Below, one piece after another: positions 37,256 through 50,242 of a stretch of 64,000 nucleotides of DNA. The notes beneath the pieces are model-generated. The model saw nothing but the letters and a program-made list of their open reading frames with translations, had not been told where the DNA came from and ran no database searches. The DNA comes from Diphasiastrum complanatum (Eukaryota; Streptophyta; Lycopodiopsida; Lycopodiales; Lycopodiaceae): NCBI GenBank assembly GCA_029204225.1, contig CM055103.1, positions 22,488,663 to 22,552,662 of the forward strand. The letters run 5' to 3'. The translations under genes and the position numbers were made by a program. Every line of letters begins with the position of its first letter. Position 1 is the first letter of the stretch.

Positions 37256-38485
37256 CAGCATCTCCTGAAGTCAAAACGGACGAAGGCGCTTTTATACTCA
37301 AAGACAAATACGCGAATTCGAATGATTTGTGGTTGCTGGATTTTGGAGCTACTCAACATATGACCAGTATTGTGAGATTTTCCAATCCTATACGCCTTAC
37401 AACTCAAAGAAGTATGTTCATCTTGGTGATGATAGCACTCACACTATCGAAGGTGAAGGTACTGCAAGATTAAGAATCCAGCATGATCAATTCAAACTAT
37501 TGTCAAAAGTCTTGTATGTTCCTAAACTCTCTACAAATCTGTTATCAATAAGTAGAATTATAGATTTAGGTCATAAGGTGGAGTTTGAGTCTAATCAATG
37601 CAGAATTATCGATAGGAGTAATAAGATCTTTGCACTCGGCAAGAGGCATGGATACTTATATAGATTGGCACATTGTTATGCTGATTCTAGTCAGCTTTGA
37701 AAACCTCTGTTCTTGTCAATAAAGCATTACTATGGCATCATCGCTTAGGACACTTGAATTATGCATTTATTTCGAACATGTCCAGACAATCCCTAGCACT
37801 TGATCTCGACTATCCTTTTGGCAAAGTCGATCTCCATGTCTCCCATAGCTGCATACTTGGAAAGCAGACTAGGATTCCTTTTAGATCGAGTCATAGGCAT
37901 GCAACAAAAGGTCTGTTAGATGTTGTTCATACAGATATATGTGGGCCTATGCAAACTCCTTCATTTCTAAATGCAGAGTATTTCATTACCTTTATTGACA
38001 AATTCTCCAGAAGAACAGATGTTTACTTTATTAAAAAGAAATTAGAAGCTTTCATCAAGTTCAAGCAATTCAAAGAGCATGCAGAAAATCAAACTGGCAA
38101 ATGAATCAAAGCATTGAGGTCAGATAACTGGGGAGAATACATTTCCACCGAATTCAAGGAGTACTGCATTAACAACGACATTGAACAACAATACATTACC
38201 TCCTATTCACCTTAGTCAAATGGTCTTGTTGAGAGAAACAATAGAACCTTAGTCGAATCGGCAAAGTGCTTGTTATCACATGCAACACTTCCAAAGTCTT
38301 TCTGGGCCGAAGCTATTTCAACAACAACCTATATTCAGAACAGATGTCCTACTAAAGATTTCTCAGACAAAACACAATTTGAAGTTTGGACAGGTACCAA
38401 ACCTTCTTTATCAAACTTACGAGTTTTTGGATGTACTGCTTATGCGCAGATTCCTCATAATCTCAGGAAGAAGCTCGACTTCTAG
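37256..38485 (+). pseudogene. Copia-C protease and integrase
   Basis: The protease core at 37324-37371 reads LWLLDFGATQHMTS, with DFG for the usual DSG. After a frameshift near 37380 comes the C-terminal protease part (VLYVPKLSTNLLSIS). From 37697 the GAG-pre-integrase zinc motif appears (WHHRLGHLN ... SCILGKQTRIPF, with Ser for the first expected Cys), then integrase VVHTDICGPM, FIDKFSRRTDVYF, LRSDNWGEYIS and NGLVERNNRTL. The D, D and E catalytic residues are all identifiable. In-frame stops occur at 38102 and 38213. Confidence 0.88.
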
Positions 38486-40440
38486 AGTATCAAATGTATT
38501 TTCATCAGCTACACTACTTCAGATCAAGCCTACAAGTTGTTCGATCCCATCGAGTCGAAGATATTCACTAGCCGGGATGTCATCTTCATCGAAGATCAAT
38601 TTATCAACCTCAATGGAAAAGGGAGTGCCCATATAGCCGACCTGTCAGATTCTCCTGACATATTGAACTTCCCAGTTCCTCAGTCAACTATTCCCATTGA
38701 AGGTCCAAGCTCATCTACTTTTGACGAACAACATATCAACGGAGAATCAGAAGATGATGATGTTGCAATTCAGCAACTACAGCATGATGAAAATGATTGA
38801 CTTCCTTTATCACCCAGAAGATCGACAAGAGTTAGCAGACCACTTATCAAGTATATCGACGAGTCTGCTGCGAGTTTGCAGCCTACCTTGTTCACAAGCC
38901 GATGACTGTCGAGGAGGCACTCAGTCAACCAGATTCTGATATCTGGAAAGAAGCTATGGATAAAGAGTATTCATCTCTTATCAAGAACCAGACATGGACG
39001 ATTGTTGAATTACCTGCTAGCAGAAACGTAGTTGATTGCAAATGGATTTTCAAAGTCAAGTACAAAGTAGATGGAAGCATCGACAGAAGAAAAGCCTGAC
39101 TTGTTGCCAGAGGATTTTCTCAGGTATACAACGTCGATTACACTGAGACTTTCAGTCCAGTAGTTAAGCATTCTTCTATTCAACTTTTATTACCGTTTGC
39201 TGCTACATCATATTTGGAAATACATCAAATGGATGTACAGACAACATATCTCAATGGAGTTATTGATGAAGACATTTACATGGTGCAACCCAAAGGTTTT
39301 ATTATCAAGGGTAAACACAATCATGTGTGTAAACTCCATAAAGCACTTTATGACTTGAAGCAATCTGCTCGAGCATGGTTTCAAAGGGTCAATACTTTCC
39401 TTATTGATCACGACTATACACCTAGCTCTTCAGATTCAAATGTTTATTTCGAGACAGTGCGATAGTCTTTTATCATTATCACTCTATACATGGACGACAC
39501 ATTGCTCTTCGACAATAGTATCGATTTGATAAAAGAAGGCAATTCAATGCTATCTTTTGAATTTGACATGACCGATCTGGGCGAAGTTCATTTCTACCTT
39601 GGTATTCAAATCCATAGAGACAGAAATTGAAAATTGATTTACATTACTCAACAAAGGTACATCTATAATATGTTAGTCAGATTGGAAGTTTGCTCTCTCA
39701 CCAATGGAACCAGGTCTTAAATTGTCAAAAGACCAATGTCCTCAAACAATTCACGAGAAGGAGCAGATGCGTGAGTATCCTTACCATTCAATAATAGGAT
39801 CTCTTATGTACTCAATGATCTATACCAGGCCAGACATAGCTTTTGCAGTCAGCTCTTTAAGTCAGTATATGACGAACCCTGGTGTAACACATTGGAAGGC
39901 TCTTATCAAAGTCATGAGATATCTTCGAGCTGCTATGGACTTTTGCATTTTGTTATGGAGCAATTGACAACGACAAACTCAATTTACTCATTGGTTTTAC
40001 AGATGCAAGTTGGGCGAGAGATGTAGACACTTGTAAATCCACTTCCGGATTCACATTCTTCCTCAACAATGGTCCAATTTCTTGGAACAGTTGCAAGCAA
40101 TCTTCGAGAGCTTTATCCTCTACAAAATTAGAGTATATCGCAGCCTCAGAAGCTACAAAGGAAGCGATTTAGTTGAGAAACTTACTTTCAGATATCAGTC
40201 TGAATCAATATGCTCCAACATTATTATTTTGTGATAATCAAATGCCATTGTCTTATCAACCAACCCTAGATTTCATTCTAGGAGTAAGCACATTAAACTG
40301 AAGTATCACTATGTCAGAAGCAAAGTTTTCAGCAAAGAGGTCAGATTGCAGTACTGTCGAACGCAAGATATGACAGTAGATATTTTTACTAAAGCATTAA
40401 ACTTGGAAGCACACAAAAAGTTCTGTGCGAAACTAAGTTT
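38486..40440 (+). pseudogene. Copia-C reverse transcriptase-RNase H
   Basis: After an acidic linker (about 38537-38800), RT begins near 38900 (MTVEEALSQPDSDIWKEAMD), with CKWIFKVKYKVDGS, YNVDYTETFSPVVKHSS, HQMDVQTTYLNGVIDED, ALYDLKQSARAWF and the catalytic LYMDDTLLF at 39481-39507. RNase H follows with FTDASWARDVDTCKSTSGFT (about 39998-40055), STKLEYIAASEATKEAI and SRSKHIKLKYHYV-like traces. Stops are at 39098, 39463, 39629 and 40171, with two or three frameshifts. Confidence 0.9.
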
Positions 40441-40478
40441 AAAGGTCAAGGCATTCATGGATTCAGATTAAGGGAGAG

Positions 40479-41673
40479 TGTTGGATCATTCTCCTTCCTA
40501 CTAATCAACTAATCAGTTTTAATCTTCATCCAACTGTTTATCTTGTTCTGCGGATTCTCCCGTGTTTTACACAGTCTGTAGAATTACAAATATTTTTACA
40601 TAATCTACAAAAATATACGGAGTTTGACAACAGTGTCGGGAATTTTCTCTCACTACAAAACCCAACACTATCGTCTTTTTGCTACAGTCTCTTAAAGTGA
40701 CATTGTCAAAAATTGCAAGTAAAAATACAGCATCACGTTTTTCGTCTGTCAGTAATTGCGAGTAAAAATACAGTGTCACATTTTTTGCATTTTTTTAAAG
40801 TGCCTCAAATGTTAAGGAAATGATTTTGGCAAAGTGTGGGGCTACCCCAATATTCAAAAAATGAGATTCTACGACATTGTCGCATTTATCACAAAACTCG
40901 CATTTCTTGCTTTTTTCTTGATGACAGTTACGTTCATTTATGCAGACAAACTAATTATGACCAAATGTCACTGCTTATCAGCAAGCAACTTCTGAGAAGA
41001 ACTGGATGAATGCCAGCAGACTCCAGCCAACTGGCAGCCGCATTTGACGACCTAATTGCTTAGTATAAATAGCTATTCATATTTTTACATTTTAAAATGT
41101 GTTGATCGAGAGATCAACAAGTATTAAATAGTTAGCTCTCTCTCTCAAGCCTGCGAGCTTGAACACTCTTGGGCATTCTAGCTTAGTTCTTTAGAGTTGA
41201 TTAGAGATTATTATTGCGCTTACTGCTTATCAGTAGTTGCGCTTAATTCAGACTTTTATTTTAGCCATTCAGAGATAGCTTAGAGTATGCGGCTTCGATC
41301 CGCAACTTATTGTACTCATTTACATCTATTTCGCTTTCATACTAAATCAATACTATCTTTTATTGCATTCAGCTTCATCTCAAAAAGTATGCGTTTTATA
41401 ATTCTTTGTGACTGATTATTTGTCTGATTATTCAATGCTTTAAATGTTTGGCTACGTAATCACTATAGTACTAATGATTTCAAAGCTAGTTACTATAATA
41501 TCAAACGTGATTTTTATCACTATTGTTTTGTTCAAAATTGATAGGCGTAGTCATGCATTAAGAAAGAAGAAGATAGTTTATTCTGCTGCGCATGATAAGT
41601 TTTCTTTCTTGTTGTTCGACTTCTTTTTATTCGAATCTTATTCGACCTATCTTTTATACACCTCTTTCCAACA
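40479..41673 (+). repeat. Copia-C 3' LTR
   Basis: 1195 bp, from TGTTGGATCATT just after the polypurine tract AAGGGAGAG to CTTTCCAACA. Its CT tract is only 11 bp (41136-41146). It also differs from the 5' LTR by small indels, for example an extra TTCATCTCAAAAAGTATGCG near 41371. Confidence 0.95.
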
Positions 41674-42126
41674 TATAGTAGGCCTCTTAAGGAGGATTTA
41701 ACTCATCTCAAGACTGTCTCGTGGCATCTCAGAAGAGAAAAGCTATTTGCTAAAGAATCCAAGTGTGAATTCTTTAAGCATGAGTTAGTATACCTTGGTC
41801 ATAAGATCACTCCAAAAGGGTTGAAGATAGACAAGGGTAAGGTCAAGATAGTTTTTGAGTGGTCAATATTGAAGATAATTAGAGAAGTCTTTTCTCGGTT
41901 TTAAAGTTTTCTTTCGTAAGTCTATTGAGGATTATGTGAAGGTCGTAGCACCTCTTAATAATCAGAGTAAAACTAGAGTTGATAACAAAAAAAAAAAAGG
42001 TCATCCTAGTCCACTTATTGTGAATGGAATGAAGAACTAAATCAATGTTTTGAGAAACTCAAACATATGGTTGCTTCAGCTCCTGTTCTACAGATCACAA
42101 ATCCACATTTACCTTACGTTGTGCTG
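41674..42126 (+). pseudogene. gypsy RT, C-terminal part and RNase H start
   Basis: Continues after the insertion as RPLKEDLTHLKTV, LFAKESKCEFFKHELVYLGH, KITPKGLKIDKGKVKIVFEW, then a frameshift near 41865, and later NQCFEKLKHMVASAPVL (about 42040-42090), the start of the RNase H domain. A minus-strand LTR relic begins at 42127. Confidence 0.88.
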
Positions 42127-42776
42127 TGAAAAAATTAGATCTAAAACATGCTTGATTGATCAATAAGATCTTAACCAAATTTGGTTGCACATCTAGAAAT
42201 AGCTAGAGGATAGAAATCACTACTTTATGCATGCTAGAACTTAGAAATGCACAAAGATATGATCATAAACACTTAAATGTAGTGAGGTATTGTCCTTGTT
42301 TGTACAACAACAATATCCTACTATCCTTCACACGTGTGGAAGCAAGATCAATCATAAAATTAACATTCTACACATAAAAAACCAAGATATCAAGATAAAT
42401 ACACGTGAGATGGACATAGAATCATAAGAGATGAATTCTCCACATCAAAAGAGAATACAATGATTTTTTCTCCATGCTGATGCCGCTAATTATAGCTACT
42501 CAAATGTCATTTGGCCGCTTGCCCTAAACTTGCCCTAAATGGTAATTTCTTGGTATCTCACCAAATGACCTAGAAATTCTAGTCTAGATGCAATGTATGA
42601 AAATTAGCCAATTATAATGGGTCCAAAATCGACCTCATCCACTAATCTACTTGCCAAAAATATTACCAACACTATTTAGGCCTTTATTCACATTAAAAAA
42701 TTTATCTCTAAGTTGAGATCTAAATTTTGCCTAAAAAATTGCCAAGATCAAACAACTAATCTAGTTGAATTTTTCA
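42127..42776 (-). repeat. minus-strand LTR relic with TG...CA ends
   Basis: On the minus strand it begins TGAAAAATTCAAC at 42776 and ends CTAATTTTTTCA at 42127, 650 bp. Immediately upstream in its own direction is the purine tract GAAGAGGGAGTG (42788-42777), as expected for the 3' LTR of a copia element. The left end abuts gypsy sequence, so this element inserted into the gypsy element. Confidence 0.65.
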
Positions 42777-43190
42777 CACTCCCTCTTCAACTAGTTTTAG
42801 CATAAATTTAACCACACTACTTTTTTCCATCTTAAGAATGATTTCCATCCTAAGTATAGATTTCCTTTCTATGATTTTATAGTAACTTTCATAATTGAAA
42901 TAGAGAATAGTGTCCACATTGGATGCTTTACTATTTCTTACATCAATTTTACATAACAAGATGTAACTAGAACATGAAAAACCAAATAGAATGTAAATGT
43001 AATGATTCCTCCATGCTTTCAACTTTGAACTCTCTGGAAAATAACAGCAACCAAACAATAAATAAATGAGCCTCCATCTCCATCTTGCCATAAGATATCA
43101 TCAACCCTTGATGACTTGATCATGAATAAGTGATATAATGAGTCTCCCTTAGCTTCATTTCCATCAGCAAAACCAGCCAAGAATGCTAGT
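42777..43190 (-). pseudogene. possible copia RNase H C-terminal relic
   Basis: Minus-strand sequence leading into the polypurine tract should encode the end of RNase H. Frames such as VVLAFLAGFADGN near 43190 and KKVVWLNLC near 42810 are suggestive of the G-F-x-D-A-D-x-A start and the T-K-V-V-x-x-x-K-F end, but the match is poor. The identification rests mainly on the tract and LTR that follow. Confidence 0.3.
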
Positions 43191-43889
43191 ACAACTCCAA
43201 CATCAAAATGATGCAAAACAATTGAAGAAACAAATTGTTTCTGGTCACAAAGCTATGATAGCTTTAGAGCTCAAGACAGAAGGAAAACGAGAGAGCTGCA
43301 TGGACGCGAACAGAAAAGCTTCGAGGACCGAAGGCACGAAGGCGACGGTCAAACGTTCGTTGACTGAAGGCCACTTGAACGAGATAGAAAAACGTTCGTG
43401 GAACCAAGGCAACCTGATGACAGGGCCAAAGAGGGAGAAAAAGACAAGAAGACCCAAGGGGTGGCAGATCTCCACGCATCAAAGTACAAAGGAGATCGTG
43501 AAAGTACTAGAAGGATGTCATTCTCCAGAGACTGATAGGATACCGTTGGGACCCCTAATCAGCAATTCTTGTAACCCCCTGATCAACAAATCATATCCTC
43601 TACTCTACGTACATGTAGATTTTAATTATCAATTAAGAAGATGCAGCAAGCAATAGATTGGTAGTATACCAGTGTATGATGAGTATGGAGATAGTATGTG
43701 TGTGGAGCTAATGTTCAAGCAATCCGCTAGTAAGAGTGACAAGTTCACATTCACGAAAAACAGAGTTTCTTTCACGCTGTGTGGTTTATCACAACAATGC
43801 TTAAGGAATTCTCTGATAATGCAGTAGAAGTTTATCTAGAAGAGTTTCTTGTCTTGAACATGATCGAATGCCTAATTTTTTGATAGTTG
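43191..43889 (+). repeat. LTR-like relic related to the Copia-B LTR
   Basis: Short anchors occur in the same order as in the LTR at 5727-6736: AAGAAACAAA..TGTTT, ACAAAGC..TAGCTTT, several GTTCG/ACGAA strings, GTAA.CCCTGAT, and a TTTCTC.CACGC block. No TG/CA ends are clear. A 157-codon plus-strand frame at 43183-43656 crosses it but has a composition (Lys/Arg/Glu) typical of such LTR sequence, and no domain. I do not call it a gene. Confidence 0.35.
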
Positions 43890-44997
<1,108 letters not shown>

Positions 44998-45017
<20 letters not shown>

Positions 45018-46161
45018 GGGGAACTTCATGGACAAGAAGACGAAGGCGGAGCAGCCAGTCCTAACGCAACAACAGCAACATCACAATCAACAATCATCCA
45101 AGACCAAACCCTTTTGCAAACATTGCAAAAGATCAAATCATGACATAAAGGATTGTTGCATCCTCAAGCACAATGAAGCGTGGAAGAAGATGCAGCAGCA
45201 CCAAGAGGGAGGCTCTGACATTGTTAGAAATCCACAAGAAGAGGACAAGGCGCTGATGGTACAAGATCAACCAAGTAGAGATGCCTATCAATGGTATCTT
45301 GATTCAGGTGCTTCACAGCACATGACGCCATGTAAGAACCTGTTTTCTACTCTCACAAAAATGGAATCAAAGTACATTTCCTTTGGCGACTCAAGCTTCC
45401 ACAAAGTCGAAGGCGAAGGCTCCATTCGACTGCAGTTCTCTGACGACATCACTAGACAGCTAAATGGTGTACTTTACGTACCCAAATTAACAAAGAACTT
45501 ATTATTTATTAGCAAGATCACTGATCAAGACTATAGAGCTTTGTTTACTGCTAGTCGATGTACTATTTTTGGTGAGAATTCCAATGAAATCCTCTATGCA
45601 CACAGAGAAGAAAATTTGTATATTCCGAGTCATGATTATGCACTTTCTTTGAGTAACTCTGATGCTCATGTTTGGCACCAAAGACTAGGTCATTTAAACA
45701 TACATTCAATCTTGTACATTCATCATAACAAATTGGTCAAGGACATGAATATCAATGCTGTTACTACAACTAATCAGACTGTCTGTGATAATTGTCTACC
45801 AGGCAAACAACCTAGAACAAAATTTCCAAGAGGACAAGCCAAAAGAGCGAAGTCCATTTTGTCACTAATTCACAATGACTTATGTGGTCCTATGAGCATA
45901 CCCTCTTTGGGTCAGACTCTATATTTCATTACATTTATTGATGACTTCTCCCGGTTCACCAGATTCATGTTCATAAAGAACAAGTCAGAAGCATTCAATT
46001 GCTTTAAAGAATTCAAACAATATGTTGAGAATCAGATTGGTCAGAGAATCAAGGCCCTGCGGTTTGATTCAGGGGGAGAGTATCTATCAAATGAAATGGC
46101 AGACTACCTATCATCATGTGGCGTGCACCATCAATTCATAGCCAACTACACTCCTCAGTAG
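44998..46161 (+). pseudogene. Copia-D gag C-term-protease-integrase frame, 387 codons
   Basis: An uninterrupted frame with the start codon inside LTR sequence. It has a CCHC-like knuckle CKHCKRSNHDIKDC (about residues 40-53), an intact protease core WYLDSGASQHMTP (about 99-111) with VLYVPKLTKNLLFIS, the integrase zinc motif VWHQRLGHLN...CDNCLPGKQ, and integrase core LIHNDLCGPM, FIDDFSRFTR and LRFDSGGEYLS. TAG at 46159-46161 falls in PQ-x-NGVAERKNRTL where Gln is normal. After a frameshift near 46230, 46275-46415 continues the integrase (TPFEAYYGYKPSLKYLHIFG). It is the best-preserved transposon frame here, but it is a deletion product. Confidence 0.88.
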
Positions 46162-46415
46162 AATGGCGTAGCTGAGCGAAAGAACCGAACACTATTGGAA
46201 GATGTACGATCCACGACTGTCAACGCTCAATTACCCCAAAACTTTGGGCTGAAGCAATTTCTACAGCCAGCTATTTGCAAACTTATTCTAGCATGAAGGC
46301 AATCGACTCCAAGACACCCTTTGAAGCCTACTACGGCTACAAACCAAGTCTGAAATATTTACATATATTCGGATGTCTCTGCTATGTTCAAATTCTGTCT
46401 AATCTGAAAAAGAAG

Positions 46416-47265
46416 TTTGCATTTTTCCATGTAATTTTTGCCTTGGGAAAAAAGCAAAAAACCCAACACTACAGTTTTACACGGGATTCTTCACAGGCAA
46501 AAAACCCGGCACTCTATAGAAATACACAGGATTCCTCACAGGCTGTCTACGTCTTCACGCTCCAATAACAATTGTTCTACTTAGTTAGTAAATCAGCTGT
46601 TAAGCGATCTTGTAAATGTAAAGCTAGAATAATACAAGATCTTATTGTTGCTATAAATGTAAATGAGCGATTGAAGATACAGAGATAAAAGATTAGCATC
46701 AGAGGATGATCAAACAGAGATGCAACGACCAGAACGGGTCTTTCAGTAGCTGACTCCTCAGAGTTAGTGATTATATAGAGAGAGATATTCAGAACTTTAG
46801 CAATTGCTTTGAATCTGTGAGTAGGATCACGTGCTTATCAGCACAATTGTATTGTGGTCTGATTGTTGTTACTATAACTTTATTATATAGATTTGCTACT
46901 GTTCTACATCTTTTACATTCTTGTTGAATGAAATTAACTCTCACTCCTCTTAAGCAAACATCAACATAGAGAGAAATGTATGGTTGTCTCTGACGCCTAA
47001 ATTATTTCTACATTCTCTTCATATCAGATTATCAGTATTAGAGGATTGCATGGCTGTCTCAAATGCCTAATCATTTATGCAATCTCTCTTTTACGACAAT
47101 CTAAGACTCCTACACTGATAATCTTATTCAACACAAAAGAACAGCTCGTAATCTCCGTTCTCTAAGTAATCCACGATTCTGTTAAACACAATTATCACTG
47201 TTCTTCATAGTATTCATTGTCTTTCTCTTGTTGGTTGGGACTTCGTTCAGAAGTACACCCCAACA
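46416..47265 (+). repeat. Copia-D 3' LTR, left part missing
   Basis: Begins in mid-LTR at a deletion junction (TTTGCATTTTTCC shared by both sides) and runs through the same landmarks as the 5' LTR, including GCGATCTTGTAAATGTAAAG and TTGTTGGTTGGG. The dinucleotide site holds only 15 bp (46772-46786). Confidence 0.85.
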
Positions 47266-47822
47266 TAACTTTCATGTTGCAAGGCTTTTTTGGATTTAAA
47301 CTTTCATGTCACATGTATATTGGAAGTCTATTTATTGAAATTTATCGTTCAAGTAAATAAATAGTATTTTATGTCATGGTGAATCAATGTAATTAGAATC
47401 CAAGGGTGACTAGATATATTATACTGCTTTGAAATTTGGGAGCAATATTTTGGCCCACATGTATGCAATGTACATAGCATAATGCATCCTAGGCCCCATG
47501 TCCATTAGAGGTGCCACCTAAAATTTGGCCCCAGTGCCTACAAGCATGCCATGTAGCACAAGTTTGTTGTGGGCTTGAAGATTTTGTGATTTTCTTTTGG
47601 AGCACTTTGGACACCCAAGTATCACCAAGATTTTTTGTGAGTTTTCACAAACACACCTGCGCGTGCGCACACACTTATGAAGATTAAATTTTTTAAATAT
47701 ATATGCAAATGTTGGGTAGACTATCAAAAATTTATGGGCTCAAATTTCATCCCAGCCAACATAAAAGATGTGTGGTGGAGAGCACGCGTGCCTTTCTTTA
47801 TAACTAACCCAAATCTCTGTCT

Positions 47823-47872
<50 letters not shown>

Positions 47873-49640
47873 GTCTCTGCCCTTGAGTGTGGAGCGGGGG
47901 CGGTGAACTAAAGAGCGTATGCGTAAGGAAGGCAAAGCACATGTCACTAATTTATTGAATCTCTCTTTCTCTCTCAATGCATGTGATCATAAAAGGCAAA
48001 ACCCATGACTCAACCGTCAACGCCCGTGACGCACGTCACGGCCGTCATGCTGCATTTTACGTATGGAGCAGGAAAAACTCATGTCTCGTGTAGCAGCAGC
48101 AGGTTAACTTAACGAAGCATTTAGAGATCATGGAGCCCTCCGCCAGTTTCCACAAAAATACCATTTTATTTTCTGATTCCTAAAAGCCGAATTAAAAAAG
48201 GGTAGATCTAAGATTGGATTGTTCACAGACGCTACGCTTCAAATCTTGGAGACTGTGATGTTCACGAAAAGTATTTTGCTGGCTTGAAATTTGATGTGTA
48301 CCTTGGCTTGGAAGATGAGAATCCTGACGTAGTGCTTACCATATTCGGCGGAGGACATCATGTCTGGTGTTTAAAGGGGCAACGTAGAATGGTTTAAGAG
48401 GCCCACCTTTCTTTTCAAATGGAACGATAAGGAGTCTCACCTTATCCAAACTCAAAATACTTGTTATCTTATTTCAAAGACCATGATTGTGGTTGAGGAG
48501 AGTCATCCATTTCTTTTGTGAACATGTCAAAAATGATTTTACATACCAGGTATTGGTCATTGGGAGGGCCTTTATCACATATTATTTGAGACTGCAACAA
48601 GTAACCAAGACTACAAGCTCTTGGAGGACCGGATCTTGATGGCCCTCCCAAATGGCCATTACAACACATAATTGCCTTTCGCAAGAATCTTTTTTGTGTC
48701 TCGTGAAAAGTGGAACTAAAATTTGTATTCTAGAAATTTTTTAAACTTTTTCATGTATCAAATTTTGATTTTTCCATTTTTTATGTAATTTAGTATGGAA
48801 AACATTGGTCAAAATTCCCTCCGCTATATAAATCAAGAGAATCGATCAAATTGCAACATAGTAGAAGCATATATGTAGTTAATTTATATGTTGAATTAAT
48901 GGGTAGAATCTTTTGTACCATATATTATGCAAAATCATATAGGCTCCAAAAAGGTGCAAAAGTCCCACCAAAGCAATTATAATAAGTCTTACATCACTTA
49001 TATGCAAAATGGATGTCATTTGCCACGTGGCATGAACATATCCATACAATCTAGAGTGGGGTCAAGCTGCTTGGACATGGAAGAGCAAGTATTCGACCAA
49101 TGATTCACTAATTCGTCTAGTTTGTATTTTGGTGTGCCTTTTAGATATTAGTGGTCGATGTGTCAGTTTCAGGACAACACAATACAAATATTTATGTGTC
49201 ATAATTCTATCACTTTTGGCATTCCAAGCTCCAATGTAGGTCAAAGGCCCATATGATTTTCAAAGGAATACAAAACGAAATTGTGGAGTTTTAATTGAAA
49301 TGTTCAAAAGAAAAACTTTATAACTTAATTTTTATTGAAGGTCAAAATTTTATAATTTTTCTCTAAAGAAAGAAGTACGTTGTTGTATTATACCATAAAG
49401 GCAAAATTGTTAGATTGAATATATCTATATATATAAAACTATTTGTGCACATGTCGTGCGCATATGTGTGGAGGGGGGCCATGCATCCTCCTCCCCTCAA
49501 CCATGCATACACTTTTTTGAACTAGAAAGTGAGGAGGAGGATGCATGCATGAAAAAATGCATGCATGGCCCTCCTCCCCATGCAACCCATGCAAGCATGC
49601 TTCCTAGCCGCCTTCCCATTAATGAGTGACAACCACCTTA

Positions 49641-49681
<41 letters not shown>

Positions 49682-49776
49682 CTCCTTTGCTAATCTTAAC
49701 AATGATGACTAACGGTCACCTTTACACTCTCTCTCTCTCGATCTGTATATCTCTCCTTTGGTAATCAATCTCTCTC
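47266..49776. other. intergenic, no gene seen
   Basis: AT-rich spacer with a (CT)22 tract at 47826-47869 and (CT)n tracts near 49645-49672 and 49727-49738. At 48024-48041 there is a perfect palindrome CCGTGACG-CA-CGTCACGG, which contains TGACG/CGTCA (bZIP-type) half sites. At 49460-49600 imperfect inverted copies of GCATCCTCCTCC and GGAGGAGGATGC with many GCATGC strings could be a small foldback repeat. No open frame has a recognisable domain. Confidence 0.5.
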
Positions 49777-50242
49777 TGTAATGACCCTAAAGGGATAATC
49801 CCTAAGATGAGGATAAGAGAACACAATAGGAGAGACAATGGAGCCAAACCGCCCAACCAATCCTAGATCGCCCCCAAGCCATGCCATGTGAAGCAAGAGA
49901 AGAAGAGAGAATCTGGTAACCTAAACCCCATACGTCGACGAGAGAATCCTTACCTCATTATATAGAGAGTAGAGTCTTGTGCATGAAACCATGCAACCCC
50001 CGTGCAGGTCAACTATAAATAGATCACACCTCTTCATGCAGTCCTCCTGCCTATATCCGTCACACAAACATGCAATACTCCATATGTCTCAACTAGAGTG
50101 TCTGGGTCCTCTCAAGGATATTAGTCACAAACTGGCCTTGACATGGAATTAAATCATGGCGTGACCAACAATCTCGAATACCGAAGGGCCGATCTACCAT
50201 ATTAGGACTATTCCAGGGTCTTAATTGAATATGGCCATGACA
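49777..50242 (-). repeat. 3' LTR of the LARD-like element
   Basis: Ends (plus view) in CCATGACA. It lacks the 13-base insert AAAATTGGATCTA present in the right LTR near 54394. Both LTRs hold a minus-strand CTATTTATAG-type TATA string (plus view CTATAAATAG, about 50009-50019). Confidence 0.92.

Noticed and set aside
42777-43216. Firm RNase H call for the minus-strand frames before the 42127-42776 LTR
   Set aside because: The protein resemblance is too weak to stand alone. Only the purine tract and the LTR borders support a copia 3' end, so the feature is listed with low confidence.
43183-43656. 157-codon frame that could be a small basic protein
   Set aside because: It lies across LTR-like sequence related to the Copia-B LTR. 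Its Lys/Arg/Glu composition follows the purine-rich DNA and there is no domain.
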